In this document: positions 30,314 to 39,283 of the stretch, piece after piece
Layout: each line of letters begins with the position of its first letter
How positions within the stretch are numbered: position 1 is the first letter of the stretch
From: Sphingomonas sp. NBWT7
Lineage (GTDB): Bacteria > Pseudomonadota > Alphaproteobacteria > Sphingomonadales > Sphingomonadaceae
DNA length: 64,000 nt
Assembly (NCBI RefSeq): GCF_014217605.1
Contig: NZ_CP043639.1
Location: forward strand, 2,565,501-2,629,500
Direction: 5' to 3'
Notes under the pieces: model-generated
Seen by the model: only the letters and a program-made list of their open reading frames with translations
What the model was told of the DNA's origin: nothing
Databases searched by the model: none
Made by a program: the position numbers and the translations under genes

Positions 30314-30331
30314 CCGGCGCCGGCGGTTTTT
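30314..30331 (+). terminator. Possible terminator of the lgt-MAPEG cluster
   Basis: The perfect palindrome CCGGCGCCGG (30314-30323) is followed by CGG and a five-T run ending at 30331. The hairpin would be small and lacks a natural loop, so strength is doubtful. Confidence 0.35.
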
Positions 30332-30335
30332 ATTC

Positions 30336-30364
30336 GCGAGCCGCGCATGAAGTAGGCGGCTCGC
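30336..30364 (+). promoter_or_regulatory. Stem-loop in the 5' leader of the outer-membrane barrel gene
   Basis: GCGAGCCGC (30336-30344) pairs perfectly with GCGGCTCGC (30356-30364) around an 11-base loop, ending 15 bases before the ATG at 30380. It may stabilise the mRNA or modulate ribosome access. Confidence 0.5.
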
Positions 30365-30379
30365 TTCAAAGGTATTTTT

Positions 30380-30955
30380 ATGAAGAAGTTGATCCTGGCG
30401 GCGACTGCTGCCGTTTTCCTCGTTCCCGCCGTCGCTGCAGCGCAGGATACCACCACCGATGGTTCGCGCGCGTTCGGCATCGATCCGTACGTCGGCGTGA
30501 TGGGCGGCTACGAGGGGTTCGAAAGCAACCCGGGCGGTGGCATCCCCGCCAGCCCGCGTGGTAATCGCCTCAAGGGCGGGCTGGTCGAGGGCGTCGCCGG
30601 CGTCAACGTGCCGCTCGGCGGGTTCTTCGTCGGTGTCGAAGGCAATGCCGCCAAGGGCTTCACCGGTGATATCGATTGGGAATATGGCGTGCACGGCCGC
30701 GTCGGCGCGCGCGCCGGTGAAACGGGCCTCGTCTACGTCAAGGCCGGCTACCGCTGGATCAACTTCGATCGCTACGGCAACAACAGCCCCGATTTCGGGC
30801 GCGTGTCCTATGGCATCGGCGGCGAGTTCGGCCCGGGGGCGATCGGTCTCGACGGGCTGACCAAGAAGGAAGGCATCCGGCTGCGCGCCGAAGTGTCGAC
30901 CACCGGCGAGTTCGAATCGGTCCGCCCGATGATCGGCGTCATCGGCCACTTCTGA
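30380..30955 (+). CDS. Outer-membrane beta-barrel (opacity-like) protein
   Basis: This is a 191-residue exported protein with a signal peptide (about 1-21, ending AVAAAQ). Alternating hydrophobic and Gly/aromatic strands follow (GIDPYVGVMGGYEGFESNPG, LVEGVAGVNVPLGGFFVGVE, VYVKAGYRWINFDRYG). It ends in the OMP-type terminal Phe (IGVIGHF). An eight-stranded barrel is likely; the molecule's role is unknown. AAAGGTATTTTT precedes the ATG. It is followed by a strong terminator. Confidence 0.85.
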   Translation: MKKLILAATAAVFLVPAVAAAQDTTTDGSRAFGIDPYVGVMGGYEGFESNPGGGIPASPRGNRLKGGLVEGVAGVNVPLGGFFVGVEGNAAKGFTGDIDWEYGVHGRVGARAGETGLVYVKAGYRWINFDRYGNNSPDFGRVSYGIGGEFGPGAIGLDGLTKKEGIRLRAEVSTTGEFESVRPMIGVIGHF

Positions 30956-30980
30956 TCCGGAAGATCGGCTGATTTCGGAA

Positions 30981-31012
30981 GGGGCTCCGGCACGCCGCCG
31001 GGGCCCCTTTTT
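30981..31012. terminator. Terminator between convergent barrel gene and tesA
   Basis: An 11-bp stem GGGGCTCCGGC (30981-30991)/GCCGGGGCCCC (30997-31007) with one G-U pair is followed by five T on the + strand. It abuts the tesA stop and may work on both strands. Confidence 0.88.
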
Positions 31013-31737
31013 CATTGGCCGGCGGTGGGCGGCAGTGCGTCCGCCACGATCGGCGCCACCTTCGCCACCACCCGCTTCACGCCCGCGGCATTGGGATGGA
31101 TGCCGTCGCCCAGCAGCAGGTTCCGATCGGTGATCACGCCGTCGAGGAAGAACGGGTAGAGCGGCACGCCGTATTTCTTCGCCAGATCGGGATAGATGGC
31201 GTTGAACGCGCCGGCATAGTCCGCGCCCATGTTCGGCGCGGCGATCATGCCGGTCAGCATCGCGGGAATGCCGCGCGTCTTCAGCGTCGCCAGCATCGCG
31301 TCGAGGTTGGTCCGTGTCGCCGCCGGATCGAGCCCGCGCAGCATGTCGTTCGCGCCCAGCCCCAGCACGACGAGATCGGGCTTGCGCGGCAGTCCGTCGA
31401 GCACGAAGCCGAGCCGGCTGCGTCCACCCGCACTGGTATCGCCCGACACGCCGGCGTTCATCACCTGCGCCGACACCCCTTGCGCTGTCAGCGCGCGCTC
31501 CAGCACCGGTGCGAAGCCGTCACCCGCGGGCAGATTGTAGCCCGCATACAGGCTGTCGCCGAACGCCACGATCAGCCGCCGGTCGCCTTGCGGCGCAGCG
31601 GCCTGCACCACGTTCGCCGGCGCGGCGGCGGGCGCGGCGGCATTGTCGATGCCCGCCCTGTCGTCACGCGTCGGGCTGCACGCCGCGCTCAGGTGGACAA
31701 GCGCCAGCGCGGCCACCAGATGTCGCATCACCATCAT
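31012..31737 (-). CDS. tesA: Arylesterase / multifunctional acyl-CoA thioesterase I (GDSL/SGNH), lipoprotein
   Basis: This is a 241-residue SGNH hydrolase of the TesA/ApeE group. Block I is IVAFGDSLYAGYNLP (catalytic Ser), block II has Gly in NAGVSGDTSAGG, block III is GLGANDMLRG (Asn) and block V is DGIHPNAAG (Asp/His). An N-terminal hydrophobic segment ends LSAAC, suggesting a lipid-anchored protein, unlike soluble periplasmic E. coli TesA. The start ATG 31737 has GAGGGA about ten bases upstream. It is divergent from the ybbA-type gene, the same arrangement as E. coli tesA/ybbA. Confidence 0.93.
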   Translation of the reverse strand: MMVMRHLVAALALVHLSAACSPTRDDRAGIDNAAAPAAAPANVVQAAAPQGDRRLIVAFGDSLYAGYNLPAGDGFAPVLERALTAQGVSAQVMNAGVSGDTSAGGRSRLGFVLDGLPRKPDLVVLGLGANDMLRGLDPAATRTNLDAMLATLKTRGIPAMLTGMIAAPNMGADYAGAFNAIYPDLAKKYGVPLYPFFLDGVITDRNLLLGDGIHPNAAGVKRVVAKVAPIVADALPPTAGQ

Positions 31738-31757
31738 GTCGGGAGCGTCCCTCACCT

Positions 31758-32453
31758 ATGCCTAACCAGGACGCTGCTATCGCGGTCCGCGCGCGCGATG
31801 TCACGCTCACGCTCGGCAGTCGTGCCGCGCCGGTCGAGGTGCTGAAGGGCGTCGATCTCGATATCGCGGCGGGGGAGAGCCTGGCGATCCTCGGCGCCTC
31901 GGGATCGGGCAAGTCGTCGCTGATGGCGGTGCTGTCGGGGCTCGAACGCGCGAGCGGCGGCAGCGTCAGCGTCGGCGGCGTCGATTTCGGCCGCCTCGAC
32001 GAGGACGGGCTGGCCAGGGCGCGGCGCGGGCGGATCGGCATCGTGCTCCAGGCCTTTCACCTGCTGCCGACGATGACCGCGCTTGAGAACGTCGCCGTCC
32101 CGCTCGAACTCGGCGGCCACGCCGATGCCTTTGCGCGCGCCGCGGACGAGCTCGCAGCGGTCGGCCTTGGCCACCGGCTCGATCATTATCCAGCCCAGCT
32201 CTCGGGCGGCGAGCAGCAGCGCGTCGCTATCGCGCGCGCCGTCGCGCCGCAGCCCGCGATCCTCTTCGCCGACGAGCCGACCGGCAATCTCGACGCCGCC
32301 ACCGGTGCCGCGGTGATCGATCTGCTGTTCGCCCGCCAGCGCGCGGCGGGTGCGACGCTGCTCATCATCACCCACGATCCCGCGCTTGCCGATCGCTGCG
32401 CGCGCGTGATCGAGATGCGCGACGGCCGTATCGTCGGGGAGCGCCGCGCGTGA
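31758..32453 (+). CDS. ABC transporter ATP-binding protein (YbbA/LolD type)
   Basis: This is a 231-residue ATPase that energises a FtsX-like permease. Motifs are Walker A GASGSGKSS (about 44-52), the Q-loop VLQAFHLLP, signature LSGGEQQRVAIARA, Walker B ILFADEPTGNLD and the H-loop in IITHDP. Its stop overlaps the GTG start of the partner permease (GTGA). The MacB/LolD branch usually exports or extracts lipids or lipoproteins from the inner membrane. With divergent tesA, the locus matches the E. coli tesA-ybbA-ybbP arrangement, whose substrate is not settled. Confidence 0.94.
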   Translation: MPNQDAAIAVRARDVTLTLGSRAAPVEVLKGVDLDIAAGESLAILGASGSGKSSLMAVLSGLERASGGSVSVGGVDFGRLDEDGLARARRGRIGIVLQAFHLLPTMTALENVAVPLELGGHADAFARAADELAAVGLGHRLDHYPAQLSGGEQQRVAIARAVAPQPAILFADEPTGNLDAATGAAVIDLLFARQRAAGATLLIITHDPALADRCARVIEMRDGRIVGERRA

Positions 32454-34984
32454 GCGACGATGCTGGCGCGCTCGGCTGGGGCGCGACCTGGCGGATCGCG
32501 CGGCGCGATCTCAACGCCGGCTTCCGCGGGCTTCGCCTTCTGTTCGTCTGCCTGTTCCTCGGTGTTGCGACGCTCGCGGCGATCGGCAGCCTCACCGCCG
32601 CGATCACGCAGGAGCTTGCCGCACGCGGCCGCACGCTGCTCGGCGGCGATATCGAAATCGCGATGATGCAGCGGCAGATCGCGCCCGCCGATCTCGCGAT
32701 GCTGCGGCGGTTCGGCAGCGTCAGCGAAACCATCCGCCTGCGCGCGATGGCACACACGCTCGGCCCTGCGCGAAGCAACGCGCCGCCGGCGGTGCTCACC
32801 GAGCTGAAGGGCGTCGACCGCGCCTATCCGCTCTACGGCACGCTGCGCCTCGCCAAAGGCCGCTACGCGCCGCTCGCCCCCGATCGCGTCGTCATCGGGC
32901 AGGCGCTCGCCGACCGGCTGGCGATCGGCCGCGGCGCGCGGCTGCGCTACGGCCAAGCCGATTTCACCGTCTCCGGAATCATCGCCGACGAGCCAGATCG
33001 CGTCGGCGAGGGGTTCACGCTCGGCCCCGTCGCGATCGTCTCGCTCGATGGCCTCGCGCGCACCGGGCTGATCCAGCCCGGCAGCCTCTACGACAGCAAA
33101 TACCGTCTGCGCACCCCGGCGGGCACCGACGCGCCCGGCTTACGCGATCGGCTGGAAAAGGCGCACGCGGCGGACGGCTGGTCGTTCAAGGATCACAGCC
33201 GCGCCGCACCCGGCGCGAACCGCTTCTTCGAGCGCATGGGCCAGTTCCTGTCGCTGATCGGGCTCGCCGCGCTGGTGATCGCCGGGATCGGCGTCAGCAA
33301 CGGCGTGTCGTCGTACCTCGCGCTCAAGCGCGGGTCGATCGCGACGCTCAAGGTGCTCGGCGCGCGCAGCCAGGACATCGCGCGCATTTATCTGCTGCAG
33401 ATCGGCGCGGTCGCGGTGCTCGCGATCGCCATCGGCCTCGTCGCGGGTGCGCTGATCCCGTCCGCGATCGTGGCACTGCTCGGCGACGTGCTGCCGGTCC
33501 GCCCCGGTTTCGCGCTCCACCCGCTGCCGCTCGCCACCAGCGCGCTCTACGGCCTCCTCATCGCCTACGCCTTCACGCTGCCGCCGCTCGCCCGCGCGCG
33601 CACGCAGCCAGCGGCGGCGATCTTCCGCTCGGGCGTCGATCCGCGCCGCGGCGTCGACCGCCGCACGCTCGCGCGCGTCGCGCTCGCCGCCGCCGCGCTC
33701 GTCGCGGTCGCGCTCGGCACCGCGCGCGAGCCCTTGTTCTCCGCCGCGGTGCTCGGCGCGGTTGCGGGCGTGCTCGTGCTGCTGCTCGCGCTCGGCTGGG
33801 GCGTGGCGCGGATCGCCGGCCGGCTGCCACGCCCGCGTCGCCCGCTGCTGCGCCTCGCGCTCGGCAATCTCCACCGCCCCGGCGCGCAGACCGGCGCGCT
33901 GGTGGTCGCGCTCGGCCTCGCGCTCACCCTGTTCGTCACGCTCGCCGCGATCCAGTCGAGCCTTTCCGCCGAGATCGCGCGCTCGGTGCCCAAGAAGGCA
34001 CCCAATCTGTTCGTGCTCGACGTGCCCGTCGCCGACGCGGCGCGCTTCCGCTCGCTCGTCGCCAAGACCGCGCCGGGCGCCGCGCTCAACGTCGTGCCCG
34101 CGCTGCGTGCGACGATCGTCGCCTATGGCGACCAGCGCGTCGCGGATCTGAAGCAGCTGCCCGACGGCGCGTGGTTCCTTGGCCGCGAGCGCGGCGCGAC
34201 GTACAGCGACACGCTGCCGCAGGGGAGCGATCTCGTCGCCGGCCGCTGGTGGCCGAAGGACTATGCGGGTCCGCCGCTCGTCTCGCTCGATGCGGAGGCG
34301 GCCAAGGTGCTGAACATCGGCGTCGGCGATACGCTGACGGTCAGCGTGCTCGGCCGCGAGATCCCCGCGCGCATTGCCTCGCTACGCAAGATCAACTGGG
34401 ACACGATGGGCTTCAACTACATCATGGTGTTCTCGCCCAACACGCTCGCCACCGCGCCGCACAGCGTCACAGCGACGATCACGATGGACAAGGCGCGCGA
34501 CGGCGCCGTCACGCGCGCGCTGCTCGGCGCCTTTCCCGCTGCCTCGGTGATCGCGGTCAGCGACGTCATCGGGCAGATCGGCGGCATCCTCGATCAAATG
34601 GCGCAGGCGATCGTCGCGGCCGCCTCGATCGCGATCCTCGCCGGCATCGCCGTGCTCGTCGGCGCGATCGCCGCCTCGCGCCAGTCGCGCGCCTACGACA
34701 GCGTGATCCTGAAGACGCTGGGGGCAACACGCTGGCAAGTGCTCGGCACGCAGGCGCTCGAATACGGGCTGCTTGCCGCGATCCTCGCCGCGGTGGCGCT
34801 GGCGCTCGGGCTGACGGCGGCGTGGTTCGTCATCGTCCAGGTGTTCGATTTCGGCTGGGCGCCCGATTGGACGCAGGTGCTCGCCACGCTGGCGGGCGGC
34901 GCGCTGCTCACGCTCGGCATCGGGCTCGCCGGATCGCTGCCGCTGATGGCGCTGCGCCCCGCCCGGGCGCTGCGCACGCTGTAG
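32450..34984 (+). CDS. FtsX-like ABC transporter permease (YbbP type)
   Basis: This is an 844-residue inner-membrane permease. Residues about 25-55 form the first membrane helix, followed by a large periplasmic MacB-PCD-like domain (GGDIEIAMMQRQIAPADLAM). Two FtsX modules follow, each with several helices (ISLIGLAALVIAGIGVSNGV and the C-terminal AILAGIAVLVGAIAASRQSR, KTLGATRWQVLGTQALEYG). Length and double-FtsX architecture match YbbP. The GTG start overlaps the ATPase stop, so the two are translationally coupled. A hairpin separates it from convergent btuB. Confidence 0.94.
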   Translation: MSDDAGALGWGATWRIARRDLNAGFRGLRLLFVCLFLGVATLAAIGSLTAAITQELAARGRTLLGGDIEIAMMQRQIAPADLAMLRRFGSVSETIRLRAMAHTLGPARSNAPPAVLTELKGVDRAYPLYGTLRLAKGRYAPLAPDRVVIGQALADRLAIGRGARLRYGQADFTVSGIIADEPDRVGEGFTLGPVAIVSLDGLARTGLIQPGSLYDSKYRLRTPAGTDAPGLRDRLEKAHAADGWSFKDHSRAAPGANRFFERMGQFLSLIGLAALVIAGIGVSNGVSSYLALKRGSIATLKVLGARSQDIARIYLLQIGAVAVLAIAIGLVAGALIPSAIVALLGDVLPVRPGFALHPLPLATSALYGLLIAYAFTLPPLARARTQPAAAIFRSGVDPRRGVDRRTLARVALAAAALVAVALGTAREPLFSAAVLGAVAGVLVLLLALGWGVARIAGRLPRPRRPLLRLALGNLHRPGAQTGALVVALGLALTLFVTLAAIQSSLSAEIARSVPKKAPNLFVLDVPVADAARFRSLVAKTAPGAALNVVPALRATIVAYGDQRVADLKQLPDGAWFLGRERGATYSDTLPQGSDLVAGRWWPKDYAGPPLVSLDAEAAKVLNIGVGDTLTVSVLGREIPARIASLRKINWDTMGFNYIMVFSPNTLATAPHSVTATITMDKARDGAVTRALLGAFPAASVIAVSDVIGQIGGILDQMAQAIVAAASIAILAGIAVLVGAIAASRQSRAYDSVILKTLGATRWQVLGTQALEYGLLAAILAAVALALGLTAAWFVIVQVFDFGWAPDWTQVLATLAGGALLTLGIGLAGSLPLMALRPARALRTL

Positions 34985-34990
34985 GTCGAC

Positions 34991-35018
34991 GCCCGCCCCC
35001 CGCATCGGAAGGGCGGGC
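34991..35018. terminator. Bidirectional hairpin between ybbP-type gene and btuB
   Basis: GCCCGCCC (34991-34998) pairs with GGGCGGGC (35011-35018) around a 12-base loop, between two convergent stops. No T-run is present, so it is a weaker terminator candidate. Confidence 0.5.
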
Positions 35019-35027
35019 GCCCGGCGG

Positions 35028-36971
35028 TCAGAACTTGGCGCGCACCCCGCCGATCACGCTGCGTCCCTGGCCGACGAAGCTGAAGATCTCCTCGTACCGC
35101 TCGTCGAGCAGATTCTCCGCGCGGCCGAACAGCGAGAAGCTATCGGTTAGCCGGTATTCGGCGCTGAGGTTCATCAGCACATATTCCCGGAGGCTCACGC
35201 GCACCGGCACGAAGCTCGGATCGATGAACGCATTGTCGAACTGCCGCCCGTTGTAGCGCAGCGTGAGCGTGCCGGAGAAGCGTTGGTCGGCGCTGAACAC
35301 GCTCGTGTTGAGGCTGCCGATATGCCGCGGCCGGCGCAGCTCGGTCACCCCGTCCTCCTCGGCATCGAGATAGGTGTAGGCCAGGTCGAACTTGATCTGC
35401 GGGATCGGCCGCGCGGATACGAACATCTCCACGCCGTGCTGCTTCGACAGCGTCGTGCGGTTCGCCGGCGTCGCGACGAACGCGGGCGCGGGATAGGTGG
35501 TGTAGATCTCGTTGGTCAGCCTGTTGTCAAAATAGGTCGCGCCGATCGTCGCCGTGGTGCCGGCGATCTCCTGGTCGACGCCCGCTTCCCAGCCCTTCGA
35601 CTTCTCGGGCTTCAGGTTCGGATTGCCGATGTAGCGCCCATCCGAATAGCCGAAGAGCTCGAAATAACCGGGGTTCTTGATGCCCGTGCCGTACGCGCCG
35701 CGCACGCGCAGCCCGAACGGCAGGCGATAGCCCGCCTGTGCGCGCCACGTCGTCACGTCGTCGAAGCGGTCGTTGGCATCGTGCCGCACGCTCGCGCCGG
35801 CCGAGAAGGCATCGTCGACGGTCAATTCGTACTGGCCGACGAAGCCCCAATTCTCCGTCGCGCGCCGCCCCTGGAAGGCGAACGGCGAGGGCGTGGTGTT
35901 GCGGAATTCCTCGCGCTCGAAATCGACCGCGCCGGTCACGCGGTTCACCACGCGGTCGCTGCCGAAGCGATAGCTCGTCTCGAACGATCCCTTGTAGCGC
36001 GTGCCCTCGTCGCCGTAATCGAAGCCGGCGGCGGTGAAGCCCTTGCGCGTCGTGTCGGCGATCTGCCCGGTCAGCGCGCTCACCCAGCGGCCGTCGGCGA
36101 GAGACAATTCGCCACGCGCCAGGCCATAGAACGCCTCGTTGCGCGTCTTCACGCCCGGGCTGTCGACGGTGTAGCCGAACAGCGGGCTCGACGTATCGTT
36201 CTCCGAATTGTTGCTGCGCGCGTCGGTGTAGCTGTAGCGGCCGACGCCGGTCAGCTTGAACACGTCGGACGGCGTCCACGTCAGCTTGGCGGTCGCGCCG
36301 ACACTGGTCGATCCGATGTCGCGCTCGCCGCCGCGCGCGGTCGGCGTGCCGTCGGTGCGATAGGCGGTCGCCGACAGCGCATAGTCGATCGTGTCGGAAA
36401 CGCCGGCGAAGCGTGCGCCGCCCGCCGCGGTGCCGAACGATCCGCCCTCCGCGCGCAGCGACAGCCCCGGCGCTTCGCGGCCGGTCAGCGTGATCACCTG
36501 GATCACGCCGCCGATCGCGTCGGAGCCGTAGAGCGAGGATTGCTGCCCGCGCAGCACCTCGATCCGCGCCGCCTCGTCGGCGATCAGCGTGCCGAAGTCG
36601 TACTCGCCCTGATACGGGTCGGCGACCTCGATGCCGTCGATCAGCACCAGCACGTGATTGCTCTCGCTGCCGCGGATGCGCACCTGCGTCAGCCCGCCGA
36701 CCGCGCCGGTGCGGCTCACCGACACGCCCGGCACGTCGCGCAGCACGTCGGAAACGATGCGCGCCTGGCGCAGCTTCAGATCCTCGTCGGCGATGACGGA
36801 GACCGACGCGGGCAGATCGGACACGCGGTTGGCGTCGCCCGATCGCGATCCGGTGACGACGATGTCGCGGCCCTCGGCATCGCGCGTCGGGATCGTTGGA
36901 TCGCTCTGCGCGAGCGATGGTGTGGCGACGCTCGCGAGGGCGAGCGCCAGCAGCGAAACATGGTTCTTCAT
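35028..36971 (-). CDS. btuB: TonB-dependent vitamin B12 receptor
   Basis: This is a 647-residue outer-membrane cobalamin transporter. The signal peptide (about 1-21, ending PSLAQ) is followed by the TonB-box-like DIVVTGSR. The plug carries VRIRGSESNHVLVLIDGIEVADP and IEVLRGQQSSLYGSDAIGGVIQVIT, both BtuB-like. The barrel ends in GGVRAKF with terminal Phe. ATG 36971 is set by the signal peptide and an upstream purine-rich GGGGGGAATAAAAGA. Assignment to cobalamin is strengthened by the B12 riboswitch in its leader and by adjacent btuCDF genes. Confidence 0.95.
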   Translation of the reverse strand: MKNHVSLLALALASVATPSLAQSDPTIPTRDAEGRDIVVTGSRSGDANRVSDLPASVSVIADEDLKLRQARIVSDVLRDVPGVSVSRTGAVGGLTQVRIRGSESNHVLVLIDGIEVADPYQGEYDFGTLIADEAARIEVLRGQQSSLYGSDAIGGVIQVITLTGREAPGLSLRAEGGSFGTAAGGARFAGVSDTIDYALSATAYRTDGTPTARGGERDIGSTSVGATAKLTWTPSDVFKLTGVGRYSYTDARSNNSENDTSSPLFGYTVDSPGVKTRNEAFYGLARGELSLADGRWVSALTGQIADTTRKGFTAAGFDYGDEGTRYKGSFETSYRFGSDRVVNRVTGAVDFEREEFRNTTPSPFAFQGRRATENWGFVGQYELTVDDAFSAGASVRHDANDRFDDVTTWRAQAGYRLPFGLRVRGAYGTGIKNPGYFELFGYSDGRYIGNPNLKPEKSKGWEAGVDQEIAGTTATIGATYFDNRLTNEIYTTYPAPAFVATPANRTTLSKQHGVEMFVSARPIPQIKFDLAYTYLDAEEDGVTELRRPRHIGSLNTSVFSADQRFSGTLTLRYNGRQFDNAFIDPSFVPVRVSLREYVLMNLSAEYRLTDSFSLFGRAENLLDERYEEIFSFVGQGRSVIGGVRAKF

Positions 36972-37208
36972 TCTTTTATTCCCCCCGCGCCGAACGTTCG
37001 GACACGCGGCGGGGCCGTCCGCCGCACGCCTGCGACGGACCGATGACGCGCGGAGATGACGGACGCGGTGCCCGCTCGACGCGCCACGTGCGGCCCCGGA
37101 GCCGCGCGGCTGTCGGTGATCGGCGGGTCGCCCCGCCGCGCACCGTCGTCGCTCGAACGGATGTTCCGTGCCCCGACCATCCCCTGGACCCGAGCATCGA
37201 GCGACCCG
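36972..37208 (-). promoter_or_regulatory. Long btuB leader downstream of the riboswitch (expression platform region)
   Basis: About 237 bases separate the aptamer from the btuB ATG. I see GC-rich inverted segments, for example GCGGGGCGACCCGC, but no T-run terminator. This suggests control of translation or Rho rather than intrinsic termination. No convincing gene is seen here. Confidence 0.4.
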
Positions 37209-37434
37209 CGCCGGCAGGTTTCCTGGCTCGCGGGTCGTCGCGCGCCGCACGCCTTCCCAGGTTTCCCCAGTGGCTGCTCCCGGCAACGGTGCCGGGCGCC
37301 TGTGCGCCGCGCTCGCCGCTTACAGTTGCAGGGACAGCCGCGGCTTGGGGAGGAACCCTCCCGCACCGCATTCCCTCGATGGCCCCTCTCGGGGCACCAG
37401 CGCGAACGTGGCCCGGATCACCGGGCCGCCGGCG
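37209..37434 (-). promoter_or_regulatory. Cobalamin (adenosylcobalamin) riboswitch upstream of btuB
   Basis: Read on the - strand, the B12 box is AGCCAGGAAACCTGCC (37213-37228) and the L5 motif is GCCACTG (37268-37274). Upstream lie the conserved CTGTCCCTGCAACTGTAAGCG region, GGGAGGGTTCC and the 5' GGTGCC (37393-37398). P1 can be closed by CGCCGGC (37428-37434) with GCCGGCG (37209-37215). An extra hairpin GGCCCGG/CCGGGCC (37410-37427) sits just inside P1. In this family, high cobalamin represses the downstream uptake gene. Confidence 0.93.
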
Positions 37435-37463
37435 CCTCTACCGCAGATGCGAAGAAAGGCAAG

Positions 37464-38228
37464 TCATGCGCCGGTGCGGGCCAGCGGCGCGATCGGTTGC
37501 CCATCGTGGAACAGCGCGCTGATGCCGTAGACGTCGGCGAGCAGCGGCGGTGTCAGTACCGCACCCGGCGCCCCGTCGGCGACCAGCCGGCCGTCCTTCA
37601 TCACCAGTACGCGGTCGCAGAAGCGTGCGGCGAGTCCCAGATCATGGAGCACGGCGATCACCAGCACGCCGGCGCGCGCCTGCGCCTGCAGAATCTCCAT
37701 GCCGTGCAGCTGGTGCGCGGGATCGAGGCTGGCGAGCGGTTCGTCGGCGATCAGCACCGGCGCCGCTACGGCGAGCGCGCGGGCGAGCATCACGCGCGCC
37801 CGCTCACCGCCCGACAGCTCGGTCGCGACGCGCTGCGCGAGCGGCGTCACCTCGGCGAGGTCCATCGCGCGCGTGATCGCGGCGCGATCGTCGTCGCCGA
37901 GCCGCGAGAAGGGGGCAAGGTGCGGCAGGCGACCGAGCGCGACGAGCCGCGCGACGCTGATCGGCCAGTGCAGCGCCTGCCCCTGCGGCAGATAGGCGAG
38001 CCGCCGGCCGCGCGTCGCCGCGGCGATCTCGGCGATCGGCTGCCCGTCGATCGCGATCCGGCCGCTCGCGGGCAGCAACCCAAGCAGTGCGCGCATCAAA
38101 GACGATTTGCCTGCGCCGTTGGGGCCGAGCACACCGACGAACGCTGCGCCCCGCGCGGTGAACGACACGTCCTCGACGACCTGCCGCCCGGCGAGCCGCA
38201 CGCCGACCCCCTCCAGCGTCACCGTCAC
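37464..38228 (-). CDS. btuD: Cobalamin ABC transporter ATP-binding protein (BtuD/FecE-like)
   Basis: This is a 254-residue ATPase of the iron/B12 uptake class. Walker A is GPNGAGKSSLMRALLG (about 35-50), the signature is LSGGERARVMLARALA, Walker B is VLIADEPLASLD, and the H-loop is VLHDLGLAARF. The start is GTG 38228, overlapping the permease stop (GTGA); there is no nearby ATG. It lies between the permease gene and the btuB riboswitch. Siderophore import is the alternative, but the riboswitch-controlled btuB next door favours cobalamin. Confidence 0.9.
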   Translation of the reverse strand: MTVTLEGVGVRLAGRQVVEDVSFTARGAAFVGVLGPNGAGKSSLMRALLGLLPASGRIAIDGQPIAEIAAATRGRRLAYLPQGQALHWPISVARLVALGRLPHLAPFSRLGDDDRAAITRAMDLAEVTPLAQRVATELSGGERARVMLARALAVAAPVLIADEPLASLDPAHQLHGMEILQAQARAGVLVIAVLHDLGLAARFCDRVLVMKDGRLVADGAPGAVLTPPLLADVYGISALFHDGQPIAPLARTGA

Positions 38229-39217
38229 CACAGCCGCCGCTCGCGCATCAGGTGGACGAGGAACACGGGCACGCCGAGGAATGCGGTGACGACGCCGAGC
38301 CGCAGTTCGTTGCTGCTCGGGATCACGCGTACCGCGACGTCGGCGAGGCACAGCAGCGCGGCGCCGCCCGCCGCGCTCGGCCACAGCACCGCCGACGGGC
38401 TGCGGTCGGTCCATGGGCGCACGAGATGCGGCACGATCAATCCGACGAAGCCGATTGCGCCCGACACCGCCACCGCGCCGCCGACACCGAGCGCGACGCC
38501 GAGCAGCATGCGGATCCGCACCCGCGCGAGGTCGATCCCCAACGTCGCGGCGCTATCCTCGCCGAGCGTCAGCGCGTCGAGCGCGCGGCCGTCCCATGCG
38601 AGCAGCGTGATTCCCACCGCGATGCATGGCAGCGCGAGCGCGACGTGGTGGAACGACCGGTCCTCGAGGCTGCCGAGCAGCCATGTCGCGATCTCCATCG
38701 CCGCGAACGGATTGGGCGACAGGTTGAGCGCGAGGCTGATGCCCGCACCCGCCAGCGTGCCGACCGCGATCCCGGCGAGGATCAGCGTCAGCGCGCTCTC
38801 CGCCCGCCCGGCCAGCACGAACAGCAGCGCAAGGCTCGCGAGCGCGCCGAGGATCGCGAGCAGCGGCACGGTCGCTTCGTGCCACGCCGCCAGCCCGAAA
38901 TAGAGCGCGACCACGGCACCCAGCGCGGCCCCGTTCGACGCGCCGAGCACCGACGGTTCGGCGAGCGGGTTGCGCAGATAGCCCTGAAGCGCCGCCCCGG
39001 CGATGCCCAGCATCGCGCCGACGAGCAGCGCGAGCAGCGTGCGCGGCAGCCGCAGCTCGATCAGGATCGCCCGCTCGACCGGATCGCCGCCGCCCGCCAG
39101 CGCGCGCAGCACGCGCGGCAGCGGGATCGCGGCGCTGCCGATCCCGACCGATGCCGTCGCGGCGATCACCAGCAGAAGGATCAGCGCGGGCCAGAGCCAG
39201 CGGCGGGTAGATGGCAA
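38225..39217 (-). CDS. btuC: FecCD/BtuC-family ABC transporter permease
   Basis: This is a 330-residue inner-membrane permease with about ten helices. Typical motifs are LPRTLLALLVGAMLGIAGAALQGYLRNPLAEPSVLGAS and the C-terminal GAIGFVGLIVPHLVRPWTDRS. The apparent start is TTG 39217, as no ATG or GTG is present before the first helix; this start is uncertain. It is translationally coupled to the ATPase gene and divergent from the btuF-type gene, with only 66 bases between starts. No riboswitch is visible in that gap. Confidence 0.92.
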   Translation of the reverse strand: MPSTRRWLWPALILLLVIAATASVGIGSAAIPLPRVLRALAGGGDPVERAILIELRLPRTLLALLVGAMLGIAGAALQGYLRNPLAEPSVLGASNGAALGAVVALYFGLAAWHEATVPLLAILGALASLALLFVLAGRAESALTLILAGIAVGTLAGAGISLALNLSPNPFAAMEIATWLLGSLEDRSFHHVALALPCIAVGITLLAWDGRALDALTLGEDSAATLGIDLARVRIRMLLGVALGVGGAVAVSGAIGFVGLIVPHLVRPWTDRSPSAVLWPSAAGGAALLCLADVAVRVIPSSNELRLGVVTAFLGVPVFLVHLMRERRLW

Positions 39218-39283
39218 GCGGCGACCCCGGGGCAGTTCGCCCGCTCCCTAGCCGATGCGCGCGGGCTGAGGCAAAGGCGATGC

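Noticed and set aside
39218..39283. Second cobalamin riboswitch between btuC and btuF
   Set aside because: The gap is only 66 bases, too short for the aptamer, and no B12 box was seen on either strand.
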